From CAYVHB01 sp964450865 (GTDB lineage: Bacteria; Bacillota; Clostridia; Saccharofermentanales; UBA5734): 46,779 nt of DNA. The notes below the pieces were generated by a model that was given only the letters and a program-made list of their open reading frames with translations, did not search any database and was not told where the DNA came from. The stretch covers positions 1 to 46,779 of the forward strand of contig CAYVHB010000025.1 in NCBI GenBank assembly GCA_964450865.1, read 5' to 3'. The position numbers were made by a program, and so were the translations under genes. Shown here in pieces: positions 25,719 to 34,081 of this stretch; the first letter of the stretch is position 1; the number at the start of each line of letters is the position of its first letter.

Positions 25719-25752
25719 ATCGAATCGTGATTTGACGAATCGCGATTCGATT
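25719..25752. promoter_or_regulatory. operator-like double site, copy 1
   Basis: AATCGTGATT (25723-25732) and the perfect palindrome AATCGCGATT (25738-25747) lie 15 bases apart. ATCGAATCG (25719-25727) and CGATTCGAT (25743-25751) additionally form an inverted repeat. The same two-box arrangement recurs at 26804-26828 on the other side of the EamA gene. Confidence 0.65.
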
Positions 25753-25804
25753 AGCCATTACCGACTTTACCGGGATGATTTCCCCTATTGGATTATTGTT
25801 GCTT

Positions 25805-26773
25805 CTACCTTGGCGCTTTCGCGCCCCGGTTGACCAGCCAGATGCCGAGGCCGACAAGGGCGAGGGCGACCAGGTACTTGACCTGCCAGATGGATTCGTT
25901 CAGGAAAAGGCCGGACAGCAACGTGCCGAAGATCGGGATCAGGAAATTGAAGACCGTGACCGAGCCAACGGGATTGTACTTGAGCAGGGCCGTCCAGATC
26001 GTAAAAGCGACCGCGGAAAGCACGGCCATGTACAGCAGCAGGATCAGGGCTGGCCAGGAAGCGATGGCCAGGTGGCCGGGAACCGGGCCGCTGACGGTCA
26101 CGACCCTGAGGTGACCGTTGGCCAGCCAGCCGATGATGGCCAGCAGCAGGCCGCCCAGGCTGAGCTGGTAACCGGTTATGACCATCGAGTCGAGGTGGGC
26201 GGTGATCTGTTTGCCATAGATCGAAGCGGCGGCCAGCAGCAACGATGAAACAAGCAGGAGTCCATCGCCTTTGATGGAGAAGCCGGACAAGAATGAACCC
26301 TTGCTGTACAGGCTGGCCACGACGCCGGCAAAACCGGCCAGCACACCCGTCAGGCGGCGCGGCGTGAGCCTGTCATTCGGATAGACAGCATGGGCAATCA
26401 GGACGCTGAAAAATGTCATGGTCGAGTTCATGATCGAGCCATTCGTGCCGGTGGTATAGGCGAGGCCGACATAGAAAAAGGCGTACTGGATCGTCGTATA
26501 GGTCAGGCCATAGACGGCAATCTGCCGCAGTACCCGCCAATTGGGGATGACCAAGCTGCGTCGCAGGACCAGGCTCAGGCCCAGCACCAGCAAGCCGGCC
26601 AGGAAGAACCGGACCCCGGCAAAGACGAACTTGCTGGCCAGGTCATCGGTCGGGATGGCGAATAACTGGTAGCCTGTCTTGACGGCCGGATAGGCGCTGC
26701 CCCAGAGGAGCACACAGAGTGTAGCCAGGAGCACCCGGTTGCGGGGATTGGTGAAGAAACGCTTGTTGTCCAT
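25805..26773 (-). CDS. EamA/DMT-family transporter
   Basis: The 322-residue protein has ten predicted membrane helices in two EamA repeats. The first opens with VLLATLCVLLWGSAYPAVKTG and the second ends with VFNFLIPIFGTLLSGLFLNE, both hallmarks of drug/metabolite exporters such as RhaT, YdcZ or amino-acid exporters. AGGATT precedes the ATG. A consensus-like promoter and an operator-like double site lie directly upstream and the same double site recurs just past its stop, so it seems to be tightly regulated. Substrate unknown. Confidence 0.9.
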   Translation of the reverse strand: MDNKRFFTNPRNRVLLATLCVLLWGSAYPAVKTGYQLFAIPTDDLASKFVFAGVRFFLAGLLVLGLSLVLRRSLVIPNWRVLRQIAVYGLTYTTIQYAFFYVGLAYTTGTNGSIMNSTMTFFSVLIAHAVYPNDRLTPRRLTGVLAGFAGVVASLYSKGSFLSGFSIKGDGLLLVSSLLLAAASIYGKQITAHLDSMVITGYQLSLGGLLLAIIGWLANGHLRVVTVSGPVPGHLAIASWPALILLLYMAVLSAVAFTIWTALLKYNPVGSVTVFNFLIPIFGTLLSGLFLNESIWQVKYLVALALVGLGIWLVNRGAKAPR

Positions 26774-26803
26774 ATTTTAATCCTATCCGACAGCCATTCC
26801 TCT

Positions 26804-26864
26804 AATCGTGATTTACTAAATCGCGATTTGACAAAACTATATCCGTTTTCACAAGGATGTTCAA
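26804..26864 (-). promoter_or_regulatory. EamA promoter with operator-like double site, copy 2
   Basis: On the minus strand TTGAAC (26864-26859) and TATAGT (26841-26836) are 17 bases apart. Immediately downstream, over the expected start point, lie AATCGCGATT (26828-26819) and AATCGTGATT (26813-26804, read on plus), in the same 15-base spacing as copy 1. A repressor bound here would block initiation. Confidence 0.65.
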
Positions 26865-27083
26865 GGTAAAGGGGCCTTGAATGAAAGAATTTTCGTTGTA
26901 ATGGCAAATTCTATGACATTTTGTGCGGGACTCTGATAAGTATGAATTAAAGCGGCTGGAGGTGACGGCACTGGCCAGCCCGGTAATGGCGAATAACTGT
27001 GATACAATGATAACAGGCCTTGATTGGACTAAACAGGGCATTGTTGCTGATATGCACTGCAGATTTTTCACGAGGATGATGCC

Positions 27084-29240
27084 ATGGAAGCAAAGGATTT
27101 CAAAGCGATCCAGGACCCGATCAGAGTCGAAGACATGATCCGGGTTTTCGGCCATAACCTGATCCCCATTGATACGGTCGGTGGTTATGGTATCCGGCCG
27201 GGGTTTTACCTCGAAAACGGGGCGATGGTCATTCCCGGCGGGGTCAATTTTACGGTCCATTCCTGCAATGCCACTTCCTGCAAGCTGCTGCTTTACAAGC
27301 GCCAGGCCACCGAGCCCTATACAATCATCGACTTTCCCGAATCTTATCGGATTGGCCAGGTCTATTCGATGATCGTATTTGGTCTTGATATCGAGGAATT
27401 CGAATATGCTTACAGCGTCGACGGTCCCTATGATCCGGCCCGGGGCCTGATTTATGACCGGACGAGGATCCTGCTCGATCCGTACGCCAAGGCGGTGACG
27501 GGCCAGAGCCGCTGGGGCAGCCGCTTGTCCACGGAATCCTGTGTCTATCGGGCCCGGGTCGTTGCCAATGCCTTTGACTGGGGCGAAAGACGACAGCCCC
27601 TGATCCCGATGGAGCAGCTGATCATCTACGAATTGCATGTCCGCGGCTTCACGCGCCACGAATCTTCAGGCGTCAAGAATCCCGGCACGTTCGCCGGCCT
27701 GGCCGAGAAAATTCCTTATCTGAAGAAGCTGGGCATCAACGCCGTCGAGCTGATGCCGATTTTCGAATTTGACGAGCTGCGCGACAACCGGATGTACAAC
27801 AACGAGCGGTTGCTTGATTACTGGGGCTACAATCCGATCACTTTCTTCGCCCCCAACACCAGTTACACGGCCGAGGTGGAGTATAATCGCGAGGGGGAAG
27901 AGCTCAAGCAGCTGATCCGCCTGCTCCATGAGCACGGCATCGAAGTCATCCTCGATGTCGTCTTCAACCACACCGCCGAGGGTGATGAACACGGCCCCTA
28001 CTTCTCGTTCAAGGGCTTTGACAACAATGTCTATTACATGCTGGCGCCAGACGGCTCGTACCTGAATTTCAGCGGTTGCGGCAATACGCTGAACTGCAAT
28101 CACCCGGTCGTCCAGGCCATGATCCTGGAGTGCCTGCGCTACTGGGTCACCCAGTACCGGGTCGACGGCTTCCGCTTCGACCTGGCGACGATCCTCGGCC
28201 GCAACGAGGACGGCTCGCCCTCGAGCAATCCGCCCTTGCTGCGCAATCTGGCCTTCGACCCGATCCTGGCCCATGTCAAGCTGATCGCCGAGGCCTGGGA
28301 CGCCGGCGGTCTCTATGCAGTGGGCAGTTTCCCGTCCTGGAGCCACTGGTCGGAGTGGAACGGCAAGTATCGCGACGACCTGCGCCGCTTCCTCAAAGGC
28401 GACAGCGGCCTGGCGACGACGGCGGCGGAACGGATCGCCGGCTCGCGCGACCTGTATCCGGCGGTCCGGCGCGGCCAGAATACGCCGGTCAATTTCATCA
28501 CCTGCCATGACGGCTTTACGCTGCATGATCTCTACACCTACAATGACAAGCATAACGAGGCCAACGGCTGGAATAATACCGATGGCGAGCGCTACAACAA
28601 CAGCTGGAATGGCGGCGTTGAGGGTGAGACCACTGATCCGGCCATCCTGGCCTTGCGCCAGAGGCTGGTCAGGAACGCCGGCGCCGTCCTGCTGGCCAGC
28701 CAGGGCACGCCGATGATCCTGGCCGGTGATGAATTCGGCAACAGCCAATTCGGCAATAATAACGCCTACTGCCAGGATAATGCGATCTCCTGGCTGGACT
28801 GGGGCTTGCTTGAGCAGAATCGGGATCTCTTCAACTTCTTCAGCCGGATGATCCGGCTGCGCAAGCAGCATCCGATCCTCTGTGGCTGCACGGCCCTGGC
28901 CCATTGTGGCCTGCCGCCTATCAGCAAGCACGGCCATGAGCCCTGGTATCTGGAGCCAGATCCGGAAACACGGGTGCTCGGTGTGATGTTCGCGGGTCGC
29001 AATATCGATAACAGCGAGGACGACGTCGCCTATGTGGCGATCAACGCCCACTGGGAATCGCAGGTCATTCGCCTGCCGGAATTGCCGGCCGGCTTTGCCT
29101 GGCACGCGGTCGTCAATACAGCCCGGGCCGCAGGCCAGGAGATCCAGGAAGAAGGGCCAGCCCTGAGCGAAGCTGAACTGGAGGCGGGGCTGGCTTTGGA
29201 ACCGCGCTCTGTCATGATCTTGTTCGCAGCGATGGAGTGA
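27084..29240 (+). CDS. glgX: glycogen debranching enzyme / isoamylase (GH13)
   Basis: A 718-residue GH13 enzyme that hydrolyses alpha-1,6 branches. An N-terminal CBM48-like domain (about 30-160) precedes the barrel. Visible catalytic residues are nucleophile Asp366 in DGFRFDLAT, acid/base Glu403 in IAEAWD, and Asp476 in FITCHDGFTL; DVVFNHTAEG (291-300) is conserved region I. Length and order of motifs fit GlgX. No signal peptide is present, so it acts in the cytoplasm on glycogen or imported dextrins. The ATG at 27084 follows GAGGATGATGCC. No other glycogen gene adjoins it. The upstream gap holds a TGATACAAT extended -10 at 27000-27008. Confidence 0.93.
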   Translation: MEAKDFKAIQDPIRVEDMIRVFGHNLIPIDTVGGYGIRPGFYLENGAMVIPGGVNFTVHSCNATSCKLLLYKRQATEPYTIIDFPESYRIGQVYSMIVFGLDIEEFEYAYSVDGPYDPARGLIYDRTRILLDPYAKAVTGQSRWGSRLSTESCVYRARVVANAFDWGERRQPLIPMEQLIIYELHVRGFTRHESSGVKNPGTFAGLAEKIPYLKKLGINAVELMPIFEFDELRDNRMYNNERLLDYWGYNPITFFAPNTSYTAEVEYNREGEELKQLIRLLHEHGIEVILDVVFNHTAEGDEHGPYFSFKGFDNNVYYMLAPDGSYLNFSGCGNTLNCNHPVVQAMILECLRYWVTQYRVDGFRFDLATILGRNEDGSPSSNPPLLRNLAFDPILAHVKLIAEAWDAGGLYAVGSFPSWSHWSEWNGKYRDDLRRFLKGDSGLATTAAERIAGSRDLYPAVRRGQNTPVNFITCHDGFTLHDLYTYNDKHNEANGWNNTDGERYNNSWNGGVEGETTDPAILALRQRLVRNAGAVLLASQGTPMILAGDEFGNSQFGNNNAYCQDNAISWLDWGLLEQNRDLFNFFSRMIRLRKQHPILCGCTALAHCGLPPISKHGHEPWYLEPDPETRVLGVMFAGRNIDNSEDDVAYVAINAHWESQVIRLPELPAGFAWHAVVNTARAAGQEIQEEGPALSEAELEAGLALEPRSVMILFAAME

Positions 29241-29257
29241 GGGCGGGCCTGACATTC

Positions 29258-29310
29258 CCTCTCCTGCCCTTCCCCTGCCCCTCTCCTGCCCTTCTCCTGC
29301 CCTTCTCCAG
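29258..29310. repeat. 11-bp minisatellite CTCCTGCCCTT
   Basis: Four to five imperfect copies of CTCCTGCCCTT lie just past the glgX stop and run into the end of the VOC-family remnant, where they encode a Gly/Arg-rich string on the minus strand. Confidence 0.75.
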
Positions 29311-29448
29311 GGCTGCCAGGTCAAATTTCATTATCTGCAAAAACGCCGCGGTTACCCTTCTGATCTCATCCTTCGTCCCATTCGTCATCAGGTCGTCCAT
29401 GTTCTCCGGCCCGATCTGCCAGGACACACCGCACTGATTGGCTCGATT
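29302..29448 (-). pseudogene. C-terminal remnant of a VOC/PhnB-family protein
   Basis: About 49 codons read NQCGVSWQIGPENMDDLM, then RRVTAAFLQIMKFDLAALEK. This is the usual C-terminus of 3-demethylubiquinone-methyltransferase-like VOC proteins. The N-terminal ~100 residues are missing; the codons upstream of 29448 in this frame look random. The rest of 29241-29567 holds only the minisatellite and the ribosome site of the next gene. Confidence 0.65.
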
Positions 29449-29567
29449 CAACCTCACGTCGGGGACGGTCATGCAATCCCGCAGCGTGGACAACTTTTCA
29501 ATTGAACTGGGCCGTGTTGCAGTGTTAAAGTAAAGGACAGTAACCGGTGATAAGGGAGCAGGCGCGG

Positions 29568-30167
29568 ATGACTTTTTTCGCAATCATGGAGATTTTGGGG
29601 ACAATCGCCTTTGCCATGTCGGGCACGCTGGTCGCCATCGAGAAAGACCTTGATTACTTTGGTATCGCCATTTTTGCCATCGTGACGGCAATCGGCGGCG
29701 GAATGACGCGCGATGTCCTGCTCGGCCATATCCCGACATCGCTGCTTCATCCGCAGAACGCCATCATCAGCATCCTGTCCGCCGTGGCCGTGATCATCTT
29801 CTATAAAAAGATCCTTGGCTATCGTAATATTATTCTGTTTTTTGACGCTGTTGGCCTGGCCGCTTTTACCGCGACCGGCGCGGAAATTGCCGCCACGTTC
29901 CATTGGGAGAACAAATTCCTGATCGTTTTCCTGGCTATCCTGACCGGCACCGGCGGCGGTGTCCTGCGCGATGTCTTCGCCAAGGAAATCCCGTTTATCT
30001 TCCGCAAAGAGGTCTACGCGGTCGCCTCCATCATCGGCGTCCTGTTCTACATAGCCCTGTACGCGATCAGCACAACCCTCGCGCTCTACGTCTGCTTCCT
30101 CGTCACGCTGGCAATCCGCCTCTACTGCATGAAGCATGATATCCACCTGCGCCGGGTCGCCAGATAG
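29568..30167 (+). CDS. TRIC-type cation channel / UPF0126 membrane protein
   Basis: A 199-residue inner-membrane protein of the UPF0126 family, which includes prokaryotic trimeric intracellular cation (TRIC) channels conducting potassium. The two internal repeats are visible, each with the signature GGG-x-x-RD: AIGGGMTRDVLLGHIP and GTGGGVLRDVFAKEIP. Seven hydrophobic helices are predicted. The ATG at 29568 follows AAGGGAG by nine bases; a GTG at 29547 adds seven unlikely residues. It stands alone. Confidence 0.9.
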   Translation: MTFFAIMEILGTIAFAMSGTLVAIEKDLDYFGIAIFAIVTAIGGGMTRDVLLGHIPTSLLHPQNAIISILSAVAVIIFYKKILGYRNIILFFDAVGLAAFTATGAEIAATFHWENKFLIVFLAILTGTGGGVLRDVFAKEIPFIFRKEVYAVASIIGVLFYIALYAISTTLALYVCFLVTLAIRLYCMKHDIHLRRVAR

Positions 30168-30185
30168 GGCAGGCGGACTGGCAAG

Positions 30186-31016
30186 TCACTTCAGCAGCGG
30201 ACTCTTGCAGCGGGCGCAGACGTCATTTTGCATGTCGTTAAATGACAAACAGGCCGCGCACATGATCTGTGAATCCCGCGACTTGTCGTATTTTTCATAA
30301 TAGTAGAAGCCTTTGTGATGGCGGACCTTGTCACCGGCATTGTAGTAATCATAGGGGCCGGGCAGGTTGCGCCATTTGTGTTTCTTGACGCCGCCGGCGT
30401 CCTTGCGCACCTTCAGGATATAGACCATTTCCTCGTGCGTGTGGCCATCCCGCTCGCGCGTCACTTCCCGGTAGCTGTTCTTGTATTCAACAGTGCCGTC
30501 CCAGGTGTGATCCGCGCCTTGTTTCAGCGTCTGCAGCAGGGCGATGACCAGGAACATGCCGCCGAGGCCCATGCCGTAGTAGAGCGATTGCGGCCATTCA
30601 ATATCACCGCTGGCCTGGCCGTAAATGGGGAACGCGACCATGGCAATGACGGCGAGAATCGCCGCGAACAGGAAGGACCAGGTCGTCGATTTGCCTTTGT
30701 ATTGGGCGAAGGCCGGGTCATTGATGCGCGGTGAATAGCCCACCGGGCCGCCGAACGCGGCCTGGCTGTAATTAGGCTGGCTGTAATTAGGCTGGGAGTA
30801 AGCAGGCTGGGAGTAGGCGGGCTGGGAGTAAGCGGGCTGGGAGTAAGCGGGCTGGGAGTAAGCGGGCTGGGAGTAGGGGGTTTGCGTCTGGGCGGGCCGG
30901 GAGTCAGTGGTTTGACGGTCGTTTGTTTGTGTCTGGGCCGACTGGACCGCCGAACCGCAGTAGCCGCAGAAGCGCTCGCCATCAGCCAACTGGTTGCCGC
31001 AATGGATGCAGAACAT
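30186..31016 (-). CDS. zinc-ribbon membrane protein with YSQPA repeats
   Basis: The start at 31016 follows GGAGGTTTTCCT and gives MFCIHCGNQLADGERFCGYCG, an N-terminal zinc ribbon (CxxC...CxxC). After a Gln/Thr linker come seven or eight copies of YSQPA/YSQPN, then two membrane helices (STTWSFLFAAILAVIAMVAF and YYGMGLGGMFLVIALL). A ~110-residue cytoplasmic domain (YKNSYREVTRERDGHTHEEMVYI) ends in a second zinc ribbon, CAACLSFN ... CARCKS. The layout recalls zinc-ribbon-DUF membrane proteins of Clostridia. No catalytic motif is seen. The terminal ribbons may hold an oligomer together or bind RNA or protein (inference). Confidence 0.8.
   Translation of the reverse strand: MFCIHCGNQLADGERFCGYCGSAVQSAQTQTNDRQTTDSRPAQTQTPYSQPAYSQPAYSQPAYSQPAYSQPAYSQPNYSQPNYSQAAFGGPVGYSPRINDPAFAQYKGKSTTWSFLFAAILAVIAMVAFPIYGQASGDIEWPQSLYYGMGLGGMFLVIALLQTLKQGADHTWDGTVEYKNSYREVTRERDGHTHEEMVYILKVRKDAGGVKKHKWRNLPGPYDYYNAGDKVRHHKGFYYYEKYDKSRDSQIMCAACLSFNDMQNDVCARCKSPLLK
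30762..30880 (-). repeat. 15-bp in-frame tandem repeats (YSQPA)
   Basis: About eight 15-base units, read TACTCCCAGCCCGCT on the coding strand, encode the YSQPA repeat. The two units nearest the 3' end have drifted (YSQPN). Copy number probably varies between strains through slippage. Confidence 0.85.
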
Positions 31017-31117
31017 AGGAAAACCTCCAGGTTGAATCATGGATTCATGTTGAAAAGCTGCGCATCAAGGTGTCTAATGACTATCTATCACGAAACATGA
31101 TGCAACGGCCAAATCTT

Positions 31118-31126
31118 TGCTATAAT
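31118..31126 (+). promoter_or_regulatory. extended -10 promoter upstream of the XRE-cupin gene
   Basis: TGCTATAAT is a perfect extended -10 element about 160 bases before the XRE-cupin start. No clear -35 is present. Confidence 0.5.
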
Positions 31127-31289
31127 CATAACAAAAAATGGCACGCTGGTGTGTATGATCGATAGATCCGCCGATGTTGAACAGACGGGCCCCCAACGGA
31201 CCGGCTCCCAACAGCCCGGCTCCCACTGGGTGAGCCTGTCCCGTTGAGGATGGACAAGCCAGCGCTTTACTGCCTCAGGAGGATGTCCC

Positions 31290-31880
31290 ATGAATGATTC
31301 AGCCAATAACCGCCCGGTCATTGCCAGCCGCATCCGCGAACTGCGGGACAGTGCCGGCGACTCCCTGGCCCAGACAGCGGCCAGCCTGAAGCTGGAGCCG
31401 CAGCAGCTTGAAGCCTACGAGTCGGGGGCAGCAGATGTTCCAATCGGGGTCCTGTATGAACTGGCCGGCCTGTATCAAGTTGACCTGACGGACCTGCTGA
31501 TCGGCAAGTCACCGAATCTGCAGCATTTCTGCGTCGTTCGCGAGGGCAAGGGGCCGGAGATTGAGCGTTACCCCGGTTATCGCTTCCAGAGCCTGGCCTT
31601 TGATTTCGCCAATCGCCATTTCGAACCGCTGCTGGTGACGCTTGATCCGGAGAAAAATCCGCAAATCAGTCTCGTGACCCATTCCGGGCAGGAATTCAAT
31701 CTCATCCTTTCCGGGCGGGTCCGCGTCATTGTTGGCGGGCGCAGCGTTGACCTGGCCAAAGGCGACAGTATCTTCTTTGATCCGATGCTGCCCCATGGTC
31801 AGCTGGCCCTCGATAATCAGGTGGCCGTTTTCCTGACTGTCATCGATCATGCACCAAAAATGGAACAGCTGCCGAAGTAA
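31290..31880 (+). CDS. XRE-family regulator with cupin domain
   Basis: A 196-residue regulator. The N-terminal helix-turn-helix (IASRIRELRDSAGDSLAQTAASLKLEP ... VPIGVLYELAGLYQVDLTDLL) binds DNA. The C-terminal cupin (SGQEFNLILSGRVRVIVGGRSVDLAKGDSIFFDPMLPHG) probably binds a small effector. AGGAGG precedes the ATG. It lies 124 bases before an acyl-CoA synthetase gene on the same strand, a pairing common in Clostridia, so it probably controls that gene and may respond to a carboxylate or CoA thioester (inference). Confidence 0.9.
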   Translation: MNDSANNRPVIASRIRELRDSAGDSLAQTAASLKLEPQQLEAYESGAADVPIGVLYELAGLYQVDLTDLLIGKSPNLQHFCVVREGKGPEIERYPGYRFQSLAFDFANRHFEPLLVTLDPEKNPQISLVTHSGQEFNLILSGRVRVIVGGRSVDLAKGDSIFFDPMLPHGQLALDNQVAVFLTVIDHAPKMEQLPK

Positions 31881-32004
31881 TCAGCGTGCCTTTCCAGTGT
31901 CGATTATGCGGCCTGTCCAGGTCAGTTGCCGAAATATGGTCTTGTTGATCGCAGGTGTCGGCCCTGATTGCCAGCCGATCCTATCAGCTAAAGGAGCCAC
32001 CGCT

Positions 32005-33711
32005 ATGCTGAATCGTTTCCTGCCCCGGGAGTCTTTCGATTCCTATGAGGATTTCCTGCAGAATTTCACCATCCAGATCCCGCTGCGCTTCAACTTCGCC
32101 GTTGATGTCGTCGATGCCTGGGCCGCGGCCGAGCCGGACAAGCCGGCCCTGGTCTGGACCAATGACGCTGGCGATGAAAAGCGCCTGTCCTTTGCGGATA
32201 TTTCGCGCGAAAGTGCCCGCATGGCCTGTGTCCTGCGTGACCTGGGGGTCGGCCGCGGCGATGCAGTTTTATTGCTTGTGAAACGGCGCTGGCAATTCTG
32301 GGCCCTGGCACCGGCGATCATGCGCCTCGGCGCTATTTTTATCCCGGCGACGACCCAGCTGACCAGAAAAGACCTCGTGTACCGGTGCGAAGCCGCTACG
32401 GTCAAGGTAATCGTGACGATCACCGAGCCGGAAATCACGGCGGCGATCCGCGAAGCCCTGCCGGATTGTCCAACGGTCCAGGCTGTGACCTATATCCCGG
32501 ACGAAGCCCGGGCTGCTGCCCTGGGGCAGCCGTTTTTCCCGCAGCCCGATTGGACGAACTTCGGCCTGCTGACCGCGGCTATCCCGCCCGAGCGGGTCGA
32601 CGCCCAGCTGGCAGAAATCCCGCCCGCCGGTGGCACTGAGCCGATGCTGATCTATTTCACATCCGGGACAACGGCGATGCCCAAGATGGTCCTGCATGAT
32701 TTCAACCATCCGCTCGGCCATATCATCACCGCCCATTATTGGCAGGGCCTCGGCGAGCATGGCTTGCACATCAGCGTCGCCGACACGGGCTGGGCCAAAT
32801 GCGGCTGGGGCAAGATCTATGGCCAGTGGATCTGCGGCGTGGCCAATTTCGTCTACGATATGGACCGTTTCGTCCCGGCCAGGCTGCTGCACAAGATTGC
32901 CGATTACCAGGTGACATCATTCTGCGCGCCGCCAACGATCTACCGTTACCTGATCCAGGAAGACCTGCGCCAGTTTGACCTGTCAGCCCTGCAAAAAGCC
33001 CTGACGGCCGGCGAACCGCTCAATCCCGAAGTCTTCAACCGGTTCAAGGAAGCCACCGGCCTCGATATCCGGGAAGGCTTCGGCCAGACCGAAGGCGTGG
33101 TGCTCTGTGCCAATTTCCCCTATTTCCCGGCGCGGCCCGGCTCGATCGGCAAGCCATCGCCCCTCTATAACATTGACATCATCGACGAAGATGGCGAGTC
33201 CTGCCCGGCGGGAACCGAGGGCCGCATTGTCGTGCGCGGCCTCGACCAGGGCCTGCCGCCCGGCTTGTTCCGCGGCTATTATCGCGATGAAGAAGCCACC
33301 CGGCGCGTCTGGCACGACCATATTTATGAAACCGGCGACATCGCCTGGCGGGACGAAGATGGCTATTACTGGTTTGTCGGCCGTTCCGACGATGTGATCA
33401 AGTGTTCCGGCTACCGGATCGGGCCCTTCGAGGTCGAGAGCGCCCTGCAGGAACACCCGGCCGTCCTCGAATGTGCGGTCACGGCGGCGCCGGATGAAAT
33501 GCGCGGCCAGGTCGTGAAGGCGACGATTGTGCTGGCCAGGGGCTTTGAACCTTCGCCGACCCTGATTCAGGACCTGCAAAATCACGTCAAGCACACCACG
33601 GCGCCCTATAAATATCCGCGGATCATCGAATTTGTCGAAGAATTGCCCAAGACCATCAGTGGCAAAATCCGCCGGGCCGAGATCCGCCGGCGCGACCGCG
33701 ACAGCAAGTAA
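32005..33711 (+). CDS. AMP-forming acyl-CoA synthetase (acetyl/medium-chain type)
   Basis: A 568-residue adenylate-forming enzyme that activates a carboxylate with ATP and transfers it to CoA. The phosphate loop is YFTSGTTAMPK (217-227), the adenine-binding motif GFGQTEG follows mid-protein, and the hinge/C-domain signature is YETGDIAWRDEDGYYWFVGRSDD ... GYRIGPFEVE near 440-470. The acetylatable lysine lies in PKTISGKIRRAEIR at the C-terminus. Similarity is greatest to medium-chain/acetyl-CoA synthetases; chain length is not decidable. The ATG at 32005 is seven bases after AAGGAG. It is likely co-regulated with the XRE-cupin gene. Confidence 0.92.
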   Translation: MLNRFLPRESFDSYEDFLQNFTIQIPLRFNFAVDVVDAWAAAEPDKPALVWTNDAGDEKRLSFADISRESARMACVLRDLGVGRGDAVLLLVKRRWQFWALAPAIMRLGAIFIPATTQLTRKDLVYRCEAATVKVIVTITEPEITAAIREALPDCPTVQAVTYIPDEARAAALGQPFFPQPDWTNFGLLTAAIPPERVDAQLAEIPPAGGTEPMLIYFTSGTTAMPKMVLHDFNHPLGHIITAHYWQGLGEHGLHISVADTGWAKCGWGKIYGQWICGVANFVYDMDRFVPARLLHKIADYQVTSFCAPPTIYRYLIQEDLRQFDLSALQKALTAGEPLNPEVFNRFKEATGLDIREGFGQTEGVVLCANFPYFPARPGSIGKPSPLYNIDIIDEDGESCPAGTEGRIVVRGLDQGLPPGLFRGYYRDEEATRRVWHDHIYETGDIAWRDEDGYYWFVGRSDDVIKCSGYRIGPFEVESALQEHPAVLECAVTAAPDEMRGQVVKATIVLARGFEPSPTLIQDLQNHVKHTTAPYKYPRIIEFVEELPKTISGKIRRAEIRRRDRDSK

Positions 33712-34081
33712 GCTGCGCGAGAATCCAGGCCCGTCCGGGCTGGCGCTATCGGACCCGGCCTAATTTGTCGATGGCCGCATCCACAGTCGGCTGAAAGAAG
33801 ATGTCTTGGCCATTGTTGCATTCATAAAATAAAGCAGCGCACTACCGGCGGGGCGCTGTTGTGTATGCACAGATGATTCCCGCAAACGTATTTTGCATAG
33901 TAGCCCAACATCATTGTGTAAGAACCAACATGATTATCACGGAAAGACCCTTTGTGTGGAAGAATGTACTTTTTTGATAACAGGGATGTCATACCGTTTT
34001 TGATCACACATGTTGCATCCGAACAGACCTCGGGGCGTGGGTGCCTGATATTTTCTGGTATTGGTGGTCAAAATGATCGGG
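33712..34081. other. convergent gap with weak terminator
   Basis: No gene is evident. On the minus strand CAGCGC (33858-33853) and GCGCTG (33840-33835) form a 6-bp stem followed by CTTTATTTTATG, a weak Rho-independent terminator candidate for the secretion locus, about 220 bases past its last stop codon. Confidence 0.4.

Noticed and set aside
26802..27659. 285-codon minus-strand frame overlapping glgX and its upstream region
   Set aside because: Antisense shadow without ribosome site or recognisable fold; crosses the EamA promoter.
27666..29324. 552-codon minus-strand frame antisense to glgX
   Set aside because: Long antisense frames are expected opposite GC-leaning third positions; glgX carries all catalytic motifs and this frame has none.
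30762..30880. CRISPR-like array
   Set aside because: The 15-bp units have no spacers and encode an in-frame YSQPA repeat. No CRISPR array or cas gene is seen anywhere in the window.
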